From NCBI RefSeq assembly GCF_964026565.1, contig NZ_OZ032162.1:1364001-1428000 (forward strand): a DNA stretch of 64,000 nt, written 5' to 3'. Position numbers and translations under genes: made by a program. The DNA is from Rickettsia endosymbiont of Ceutorhynchus obstrictus (GTDB lineage Bacteria; Pseudomonadota; Alphaproteobacteria; Rickettsiales; Rickettsiaceae). Shown here one piece after another: positions 57,577 through 64,000 of the stretch (the first letter of the stretch is position 1; each line of letters opens with the position of its first letter). The notes under the pieces are model-generated. The model searched no databases. It was not told the origin of the DNA and worked only from the letters and a program-made list of their open reading frames with translations.

Positions 57577-58410
57577 ATGCCTAAATTAACAATAAAAGGA
57601 AACGCTTTAAATCCCAGTGTGAAATTAAGCGAAAATAATTCATTCGTTACAATGTCAGCAGATGCTGGTCTAACAATTAATGGTACTTATAATATTAATG
57701 GCTCTGATAATTTACCTCTTATAATACGCGGTCTTACTGATATTGAAGTTAATGATAATTGTAAGCTTACAGTTGCTAGTAGTGAATTACCTTTAAATAA
57801 TATTAATATTGTCCATGGTACTATAGATTTAAATAATAATTATGAAGGAGCAGTAGCTGTAGCTATTTCTGTAGGAGAAAATAGTAAATTGACTCAAACC
57901 GGTAAAGATTTACCAATGAACACAGTAACTATAGGTGCGCAATCAGATTTTAATTTTACTCATCATGGAGCTGATTATACTATTCATAATTCAGCCCCGG
58001 CAACTAATAGTGCGGCTAATGGAGCATACATTGCTTCAATTACTGGAGCAGGAACTAAGATAGAATTTAAAAACCCCCATGAAAAATTAGATTCAATAAT
58101 AGAAATTGCTAAAAACCTTGAATCAGCTAGCCTTAATGACTTTAAGAAATATGAAGAAGGTAAAGAAGAAAGTAAAAAATTCATAGATTTACTGTCAGGA
58201 ACAAATAATTTATCTGATAAAGTGCAAAAGATTGATTCTCATATCAATCAGCATTATTTTGAGCTTACAAAGGTTGTACAACATAATAGTACTGTAGAGA
58301 GTGATCTAGGACTGCCTAATGAAATACTAGCACATATTAGCTCTTATTTAAATTTGAGTGATATAAAACTAGATTTAGCAGGAGAAACCCATAATTTTAC
58401 AGGTGAGTAA
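57577..58410 (+). CDS. Beta-repeat protein with C-terminal F-box-like motif
   Basis: A 277-residue protein that I cannot assign to a known family. Residues 20-130 are Asn/Thr-rich with short beta-strand repeats: 'DNCKLTVASSELPLNNINIVHGTIDLNN' and 'ENSKLTQTGKDLPMNTVTIGAQSDFNFT' are clearly related, like passenger beta-helices. Residues 165-235 are charged and helical. Near the end is GLPNEILAHISSYLNLSDI (245-263), which fits the eukaryotic F-box start LP-x-E-I-L-x-x-I-x-x-Y-L. There is no signal peptide or membrane helix. It has a consensus promoter, a good ribosome-binding site and an intact frame. An upstream ATG (57562) would add five residues. A host-directed role is inference. Confidence 0.55.
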   Translation: MPKLTIKGNALNPSVKLSENNSFVTMSADAGLTINGTYNINGSDNLPLIIRGLTDIEVNDNCKLTVASSELPLNNINIVHGTIDLNNNYEGAVAVAISVGENSKLTQTGKDLPMNTVTIGAQSDFNFTHHGADYTIHNSAPATNSAANGAYIASITGAGTKIEFKNPHEKLDSIIEIAKNLESASLNDFKKYEEGKEESKKFIDLLSGTNNLSDKVQKIDSHINQHYFELTKVVQHNSTVESDLGLPNEILAHISSYLNLSDIKLDLAGETHNFTGE

Positions 58411-58449
58411 AATTAAGTTTTCGATGTCATTCTAATTCAAATGGGAATC

Positions 58450-58621
58450 TAGAAAAAACACCGTCATTGCGAGGAGATTCGAAGAATCGACGCGGCAATC
58501 TAGTAAATAATAAAAACACCGTCATTGCGAGCGAAGCGAAGCAATCTAGCTAACTTCATAAGATTGCCGCGCCGCTTGCAGCGGCTCGCAATGACGAGGT
58601 AAAATCGTTCCACGCAACAAT
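58450..58621. repeat. Tandem GTCATTGCGAG repeats
   Basis: Two GTCATTGCGAG units. The second, 58521-58595, is nearly identical to 36252-36326. An outer end CCACGCAACAATGCC follows. The first unit lacks its right arm. Confidence 0.6.
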
Positions 58622-58627
58622 GCCCCC

Positions 58628-59560
58628 TTACCCCAACATATACATAATAAGCGACAAAGTAATTACCGAGAAGAAAGTAGTAAATGTTATGATAGACGCC
58701 ATTGATTCCGGATCACCGCCAAGTTGACGAGATAGTACGTAAGCCGTACTTGCACAAGGCAAGCAACTATATAGTACTCCCACGGATTTAGTAACTCCTT
58801 CAATTGACATTAACCATAAAACTATTACCGTTACGATCGGAAAAGCTATTAATTTAACAAAACCCGTTAATATTACGTTAAACAAAAGCTCTTTATGAAT
58901 AGTGAAATTAAGACCTGCGCCGACATTCAACATTCCTATAGCTAAAGCAGCATTAGATAGACTATCTAATGTTTTTTTCAAACCTAGATGTAGTTCAAGG
59001 TTAGAATAATTAAACATAAACCCGAAAATAGTTGCGATAATTAACGGATTGCGAATTATTAGCTTAACCATTAAAAGAATGCTGGTTTTAAGAGTAGTAG
59101 CTACTGATTTATCGGGAATATAATAAGCAAAGATTATAACCGATAAAATATTAGTAAAAATAATCATATAAGAAGAGATGACGGCAACTATAGCCAGCCC
59201 TTCTTGACCTAGTAGTGGCGCACTTACGCCAAAGAAAATATAACTATTATAACGAATTGAACCTTGAAATATTGAGGTAAATTGTACTTTATTGATATTG
59301 TATTTTTTTTGATAAATAGCTAAAATAATCGAGATAATACAAGTGGAAATAATAAGAGCGAATACTAATTTTATTATTGAGGAAACGCTTAAATCGGCGG
59401 TGGACACATAATTAAACAGCATTGCCGGAAATAATACGAAATATGATAGTTTTTCTATCCCACGCCAAAATTCTTCCGAAGTCAACCATTTCGTTTTGAT
59501 AATACTACCAAGGATAGTAATCAAAAAAATAGGTAATGTACTAGAAAAAATATCGTTCAT
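58628..59560 (-). CDS. AEC-family permease, copy 2
   Basis: A 310-residue AEC transporter with about ten helices. Features are 'LPIFLITILGSIIKTKWLTSEEFWRGIEKLSYFVLFPAMLFNYVST' at the N-terminus and CLPCASTAYVLSRQLGGDPESMASIITFTTFFSVITL at the C-terminus, the conserved substrate-site block. It is only distantly similar to copy 1 at 10623-11552. Substrate unknown; organic acids are typical. Confidence 0.85.
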   Translation of the reverse strand: MNDIFSSTLPIFLITILGSIIKTKWLTSEEFWRGIEKLSYFVLFPAMLFNYVSTADLSVSSIIKLVFALIISTCIISIILAIYQKKYNINKVQFTSIFQGSIRYNSYIFFGVSAPLLGQEGLAIVAVISSYMIIFTNILSVIIFAYYIPDKSVATTLKTSILLMVKLIIRNPLIIATIFGFMFNYSNLELHLGLKKTLDSLSNAALAIGMLNVGAGLNFTIHKELLFNVILTGFVKLIAFPIVTVIVLWLMSIEGVTKSVGVLYSCLPCASTAYVLSRQLGGDPESMASIITFTTFFSVITLSLIMYMLG

Positions 59561-59607
59561 TTTTTATGTAATCTAATTTGGCTTAACGCAAAGTAGTATA
59601 GCTCGGT

Positions 59608-59687
59608 GTCATACCGTGGCTTGACCACGGTATCCAGTCTTTTTATTAAGGTTTTTTCTGGATACCGTGGTCAAGCCACGGTATGAC
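59608..59687. repeat. Paired CCGTGG-CTTGA-CCACGG palindromes, uninterrupted
   Basis: GTCATACCGTGG-CTTGA-CCACGGTATCC, a short spacer, then its mirror ending CCACGGTATGAC. It is the empty target of the 188-bp MITE. It lies downstream of lysS (minus strand), and its stems could act as a bidirectional terminator. Confidence 0.7.
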
Positions 59688-59697
59688 AGTAAAACCT

Positions 59698-61266
59698 CTA
59701 CAGCTTCTCATTAATCAATTCTATTGTTTCCGCTACTCCGAAAAGCTTAATAAAGGTTCCAAGCCTTGGACCTTCGCTTTGCCCAAATAGTATTTGATAT
59801 AATTCTTTAAAATAATCACGTAAATTTTCATAGCCGGCTTTCATACCGATATCATATATTGTAGTCTGAATTTGCTCAGCACTGATAGTATCAGGTAAAT
59901 CAACCAACATTTTTAAAATATCTTCTAAAATACTTTTATGTTTAGCCGTCGGCATTAAATATGATTTATGCGTTTTAATAAAGTCATTAAAGTATTTTAC
60001 CGCAAAATCTGCTAAATGATCAAGATATAAAGCAGTTGCAGGCGTTGCTCTCGGTTCATATCTTGTAATAAACGCCCAAAGCACTGATTTATCTGAAGGA
60101 TTACATACTGATGCGAGGTTTAAAAGTAATGCGTAAGTGATGCCGAAAGTTTCAATGTTAGGAACCTGCCCGTGATGAATATGATAAACGGGATTTGCTA
60201 ATCTCTTTACGGGGTCTTCTTCTGCATGATATTTTTTATTAAAAGTAATATATTCATCAACATTTTTGGGTATTATATCAAAATATAAGCGTTTTGCTCT
60301 GGTCGGCGATTGATACATAAAAAGCGACATACTTTCCAGCGGCGCATATTTTAGCCAATCATCGACGCTAATACTATTACCTTTAGATTTAGAAATTTTT
60401 TCGCCGTTCTCATCGAGAAATAATTCACAACATAATTGCACCGGCGGAACGCCCCCAAGAATTCGGCAAATCTCGGAATAAAGCCGTGCATTTGCTAAAT
60501 GATCTTTGCCGTACATTTCATAATCGACGCTTAAAGCTGCCCAGCGCATACCGAAATCCGGCTTCCATTGTAATTTACAATGTCCTTTTGTTACCGGCAC
60601 TTCTACAAAATTATCTTTTTCATTTTTATAAGTAACTGTTCCGCTACTCGGATCAATTTTTTCAATAGCCACTTGCAAAACTTTACCGGTTTCGGGGCAG
60701 ATAGGCATAAAAGGCGAATAAGTTGCTTTTCGTTCCGCTCGAAAAGTCGGCAGCATCAACTCCATTATTTCGTCATATTTTTTAAGTACCCTAATCATCA
60801 TCTCATCAAACATGCCGGATTTATAACAATGCGTGCTACTATAAAACTCATATTTAAAACCGAATCTATCAAGGAATGACCGCATTTTAGCATTCATATA
60901 ATGACCGTAACTTTCATATTCACCGAACGGATCGGGAATAGCGGTTAACGGCTGATCCATATGAGCAGCTACCATTTCAGGATTCGGGATATTACTAGGC
61001 ACTTTACGCAAACCGTCCATATCATCGGAGAAACAAATTAATTTTGTCGGGATATCGGATAATTGTTTAAATGCTTCCTGTACCATAATTGTCCGTGCAT
61101 TTTCCCCAAATGTTCCGATATGCGGCAAACCAGAAGGTCCGTAACCCGTTTCAAATAATACATAACCTTTAGCCGGAACTTTGCCTTTTAAATGATCTAA
61201 TATTTTTTTTGCCTCTAAAAAAGGCCAAGCATTCGATCTAATCGCCTCTTCAAATATTTCTGACAT
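59698..61266 (-). CDS. lysS: Lysyl-tRNA synthetase, class I
   Basis: A 522-residue class I LysRS, the archaeal type found in Rickettsia and few other bacteria. The HIGH-like motif is [17 protein letters not shown]; the KMSKS-like motif is KISKSKGNS. Other blocks are '[18 protein letters not shown]' and '[15 protein letters not shown]'. It charges tRNA-Lys. Its class indicates an old horizontal transfer in the lineage. Confidence 0.96.
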   Translation of the reverse strand: MSEIFEEAIRSNAWPFLEAKKILDHLKGKVPAKGYVLFETGYGPSGLPHIGTFGENARTIMVQEAFKQLSDIPTKLICFSDDMDGLRKVPSNIPNPEMVAAHMDQPLTAIPDPFGEYESYGHYMNAKMRSFLDRFGFKYEFYSSTHCYKSGMFDEMMIRVLKKYDEIMELMLPTFRAERKATYSPFMPICPETGKVLQVAIEKIDPSSGTVTYKNEKDNFVEVPVTKGHCKLQWKPDFGMRWAALSVDYEMYGKDHLANARLYSEICRILGGVPPVQLCCELFLDENGEKISKSKGNSISVDDWLKYAPLESMSLFMYQSPTRAKRLYFDIIPKNVDEYITFNKKYHAEEDPVKRLANPVYHIHHGQVPNIETFGITYALLLNLASVCNPSDKSVLWAFITRYEPRATPATALYLDHLADFAVKYFNDFIKTHKSYLMPTAKHKSILEDILKMLVDLPDTISAEQIQTTIYDIGMKAGYENLRDYFKELYQILFGQSEGPRLGTFIKLFGVAETIELINEKL

Positions 61267-61410
61267 TTTTTTATTTTACTTGTACTATATTAACAATGAA
61301 AGACAATCTACACTAAATTTAATTAATTGTAAAATATGACTTGTGTTTTTTATAGTTTTATACAATTTTATTCTTTAAGATTATAATAAAAACCTCGTCA
61401 TTGCGAGGAG

Positions 61411-61599
61411 GCGTTGTTGCATGGCTCGAATTTTCGATGTCATTCCCGCGAAAGCGGGAATCCAGAAAAATTAAACTAAAAATGTAACGATAGCTTACAG
61501 TTATATAGAAAAAAGCTTTACAAGCTAAGGCTTTTTAGCCTGGATTCCCGCCTTGCGGGAATGACATAGAAAACGCTTTATCTATCCACGCAACAATGC
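61411..61599. repeat. Outer-family repeat upstream of dsbB
   Basis: GGCGTTGTTGCATGGCTCG at the left and CCACGCAACAATGC at the right. The interior is a GTCATTCCCGCGAAAGCGGG / CCCGCCTTGCGGGAATGAC palindrome pair. No clear duplication. 61267-61410 is AT-rich upstream DNA of lysS. Confidence 0.65.
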
Positions 61600-61648
61600 G
61601 ATAAAGCCTATACTTAGTTAAGAATACTACATTTAAAAAGATTTAAAT

Positions 61649-62176
61649 ATGTTAATCGCTTCAGTTATAAATTTCATTAGGAAAGACAGTTTCCGTATTC
61701 TTCATTTAGGTCTAATTACGATTTCTATAATCGCTTTAGCTACCGCCTATTTCGCAGAATATGTATTATACTACACCCCCTGCCCTTTATGCGTATATGA
61801 AAGATTTCCTTATTTAACTTTAATTAAAATTTCTCTAACTGCTTTAATAATCAGAAAATTAAGCAAATATACCTTAGGTTTTATTTTCCTTACCTTATTT
61901 TGTTCTTGTCTATTATCCGCTTACCATAGCGGTGTAGAGAGAGGAATTTTTGAGCCGAGCGCTCTTTGCTCTTCAATGATTCATATCCCGAAAGGTTTAT
62001 CTATAAAACATATCAAAGAAATATTTTATAGCCAGCCGATAACCTCATGTACCAAAGCAGCATTAAAGATATTCGGCTTATCAATAACCGAGTATAATTT
62101 GCTTTTAAATCTTTGCCTTTTATTTTGGCTATTAGTTATTTGGTTTTATCCAAAAGATAAAAATTTAGAATCATAA
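61649..62176 (+). CDS. dsbB: Disulfide bond formation protein DsbB
   Basis: A 175-residue four-helix membrane protein. The first periplasmic loop has the CPLC active site (YYTPCPLCVYERFPY). The second periplasmic region has two further cysteines (PSALCSSM and PITSCTKAALK). It reoxidises DsbA and passes electrons to quinone. The N-terminus has an extra basic segment before the first helix. Confidence 0.9.
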   Translation: MLIASVINFIRKDSFRILHLGLITISIIALATAYFAEYVLYYTPCPLCVYERFPYLTLIKISLTALIIRKLSKYTLGFIFLTLFCSCLLSAYHSGVERGIFEPSALCSSMIHIPKGLSIKHIKEIFYSQPITSCTKAALKIFGLSITEYNLLLNLCLLFWLLVIWFYPKDKNLES

Positions 62177-62245
62177 AGCAATTATTGACATTGAACAAGC
62201 AACCGATTATCTTTATACTAATCTCTTAATATATTTAGGTCATTT

Positions 62246-62440
62246 ATGAATAAAAATTATTTGATACTTTTTTTTGCTGCTGCTATTTTAATAGGCTGCA
62301 AAGATAAAGCACCTACTAAACCAAATCCTGTTTTAACAATTGAGGCCGATCCGAGTCCGGCTATTATGAGAACGATAGAGGATACGAATAGGAATATAGG
62401 CAATAATATTTCAAGAGTTCCTACTCCCCCTACTCGTTAA
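62246..62440 (+). CDS. Small lipoprotein
   Basis: A 64-residue protein with a lipoprotein signal peptide (MNKNYLILFFAAAILIGC; lipobox LIGC, Cys at 18). The mature part is short, Pro-rich and probably disordered. No family recognised. It may sit in the inner or outer membrane. Confidence 0.65.
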   Translation: MNKNYLILFFAAAILIGCKDKAPTKPNPVLTIEADPSPAIMRTIEDTNRNIGNNISRVPTPPTR

Positions 62441-62513
62441 TATCTTTAAAATGGTTTATGTAGGCTTTCTTATACTAACTTGAAAGCCTTACGATCGATA
62501 TGTTATAAATATA

Positions 62514-63257
62514 ATGCTTAGTATAATTTCTCCCGCAAAAACCCTTAATTTTAAGGCTATCTCGTTTCAAGAGTCAACCGTACCGGTATTTTTAAGCACG
62601 ACAAATTACTTGCTTGGCATAGTTAAAAATTATTCTCAAGAGCAATTAACGGAAATAATGAATATAAGTTCCAACCTTGCACAGCTTAATCGACAAAGAT
62701 TTCAAAATTTTGAGAAGCAAGAGCTTAAACAAGCAATTTTTGCTTATGACGGTGATGTCTATAATAATATTAAAGTCGAAGAATTAAAGTATAAACAATT
62801 AAATTTTTTACAATCTCATTTACTAATTATATCCGGGTTATACGGCGTTTTAAGACCTTTAGATGTTATTAGACCTTATCGGCTAGAAATGGCAACTAAA
62901 TTACCTGATATAAAGAACCTTGCCGATTTTTGGCAAGAAAAAATTACTAGCTATATCAATCAAACCCTTGAACAACATAAAAATAAGTATTTGCTTAATT
63001 TGGCTTCTATTGAATATTCTTCCGCTATTGCTATTAGCCATCTTCAATATCCAATGATTAATGTATTTTTTAAAGAAAATAAAAACGGTAAATTACAAAC
63101 TATCGGAATAAATGCTAAAAAAGCACGCGGCAATATGGTTAATTTTATAGCTACCAACTCAATCGATAATCCTTGCGAATTAAAAAATTTTTCATATTTA
63201 AATTACAAGTTTAGCGTAGCCGATTCTTCAGAAAATAATTTAGTGTTTATTAAATAA
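62514..63257 (+). CDS. yaaA: YaaA family protein (peroxide stress)
   Basis: A 247-residue UPF0246/YaaA protein. It begins MLSIISPAKTLNF, the family hallmark. It also has FAYDGDVYNNI, SGLYGVLRPLDVIRPYRLEM and 'KARGNMVNFIATNSI'. In E. coli YaaA lowers free iron under peroxide stress. Normal length. Confidence 0.95.
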   Translation: MLSIISPAKTLNFKAISFQESTVPVFLSTTNYLLGIVKNYSQEQLTEIMNISSNLAQLNRQRFQNFEKQELKQAIFAYDGDVYNNIKVEELKYKQLNFLQSHLLIISGLYGVLRPLDVIRPYRLEMATKLPDIKNLADFWQEKITSYINQTLEQHKNKYLLNLASIEYSSAIAISHLQYPMINVFFKENKNGKLQTIGINAKKARGNMVNFIATNSIDNPCELKNFSYLNYKFSVADSSENNLVFIK

Positions 63258-63377
63258 GATTAACCCTGATACTATATCTTTCTTTAATTCAAATATTCGT
63301 TAACTCTACTTCCTCGTCGCTTAGATTAATATCTACCCCCTATAAATAATCCTTAGCTTAGCTTTCAGGTTGAAATA

Positions 63378-63534
63378 GGCTTTGTTGCATGGCTCATAAT
63401 TTACCGTATTATGGTTATTACAAGTATGGTGTCATACCGTGGCTTGACACCGGTTTGCTTTGCAAAAATTCGAGCCACGCAACAACGCCTCCAGCCGCTC
63501 GCAATGACGATTCCGGTAGCCATGCAACAACGCC
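63378..63534. mobile_element. Outer MITE (157 bp) with exact 9-bp target duplication
   Basis: Ends GGCTTTGTTGCATGG and CCATGCAACAACGCC. GTTGAAATA occurs on both sides (63369-63377, 63535-63543), and the target is ordinary DNA, not another repeat. The interior is chimeric: the left half is the ATAATTTACCG type, and the right has two successive outer ends. Confidence 0.87.
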
Positions 63535-63685
63535 GTTGAAATATCGTTCGTGTATTTTTAACATCACTACAACCGAAAATTAGATTAATATCTTAAGGAA
63601 ACAACTTAATTTCCTTGATTATCTAAATTATTCTGTTACAGTACCATCCGTTAATGGTGTTTAAACTCCATCATTGCAAAACATT

Positions 63686-63805
63686 TATTAAACCTTAGTG
63701 TTATTATGCTAGGGGGCCGTTTCATGAGTGCTGCAGCATTAAATGCAACGGGAAATTATTGTTTTCAATGATTGAGTTTATCCCCTAGCACCCGGCTCTA
63801 ATTAG
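63686..63805 (+). ncRNA. Possible structured RNA
   Basis: TGCTAGGGG near 63709 pairs with CCCCTAGCA near 63785 (8-9 bp). Inside, CCGTT...AACGG forms a second stem, with TGCTGCAGCA self-complementary in its loop. There are no open frames, it is GC-richer than the surroundings and not part of the dispersed repeats. I cannot match it to a known RNA family. Confidence 0.35.
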
Positions 63806-63915
63806 TTTAAGATATGATTGAATAATTATAACAATCTCTTATATCTGTTTAGCTTTATGCTAAAATTACTATGCAAAAAAATTTTGCTTTTAAAGTAAAA
63901 ATAAAATATTAAGCT

Positions 63916-64000
63916 ACAGCTAAATTCAGAAAGCTTCAGACAAGATAAATTTAAAGACGAGCCTGCGCAAGCAGTACCAAAAGTACGTGAGTACAGGCGA
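63916..64000. repeat. 126-bp palindromic element, cut by window end
   Basis: ACAGCTAAATTCAGAAAGC...AAGTACGTGAGTACAGGCG, the same family as 10477-10602 and 25946-26071. The right end lies outside the window. Confidence 0.7.

Noticed and set aside
63686..63805. tmRNA, RNase P RNA, SRP RNA or 6S RNA
   Set aside because: None of the diagnostic core sequences of these RNAs (for example the SRP GGAAGGAAGCAGC-type loop) could be found.

Overview
The window looks like a Rickettsia chromosome, probably a transitional-group or R. felis-like species (the species is inferred, the genus is well supported). The supporting signs are AT-rich DNA, a 16S rRNA gene with no linked 23S/5S, an archaeal-type class I lysyl-tRNA synthetase, an Mg-type HemB, the invasion effector RalF, a sco1-ccmD-ccmE-ppa cluster, several type II and HEPN/MNT toxin-antitoxin modules, and a very high load of small palindromic and MITE-like repeats, one of them inserted in frame inside a coding gene.

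Layout. (1) 1-6.1 kb, minus strand: a degraded gene-transfer-agent (GTA) structural cluster with a fused prohead protease/capsid gene, head-tail adaptors (g6, g7, g8-like) and distal tail/hub proteins (g12, g13-like). The expected g9-g11 tail genes are absent, and a HEPN/MNT pair sits where they should be. (2) 6.8-20 kb: housekeeping genes (ampG, a D,D-carboxypeptidase, AEC permease, alpha/beta hydrolase, trxB, dnaB, rnd, tRNA-Arg(CCT), tRNA-Gly(GCC), yajC-secD) separated by nested repeats. (3) 20-33 kb: tag, a Risk1-like putative lipid-kinase effector, a TraX-like membrane protein, murJ, an orphan antitoxin, a TacAT-like pair whose toxin carries a palindromic element, the ppa-ccmE-ccmD-sco1 cluster, a second HEPN/MNT pair coupled to hemB, and priA. 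(4) 33-39 kb: antitoxin remnants, ubiX, a SemiSWEET, vapBC, an XRE/DUF2975 pair, a small membrane protein, and the 16S rRNA gene with a clear promoter. (5) 39-52 kb: ntrY, pccA and pccB (propionyl-CoA carboxylase), a TPR protein, higBA, a decayed antitoxin/vapC pair, and a giant MFS/acyltransferase/acyl-ACP synthetase fusion. (6) 52-64 kb: ralF, malic enzyme, a beta-repeat protein with a C-terminal F-box-like motif, a second AEC permease, class I lysS, dsbB, a small lipoprotein, yaaA, and a possible structured RNA.

The most unusual signal is the organisation of the intergenic repeats. An outer MITE family has ends like GGCGTTGTTGCATGG and makes 9-bp target duplications, exact at four loci and 8/9 at three. 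This resembles the IS903 group of the IS5 family. Its interiors carry palindromes of the form CCGTGG-CTTGA-CCACGG. A second 188-bp element with 20-bp inverted repeats sits in the CTTGA loop of those palindromes at every one of its eight occurrences, flanked by a CTTGA (or TCAAG) duplication where both ends survive. A third MITE has 19-bp inverted repeats and a 7-bp duplication. Together they form nested elements that separate operons, truncate a toxin gene and supply start or stop codons to neighbouring genes.
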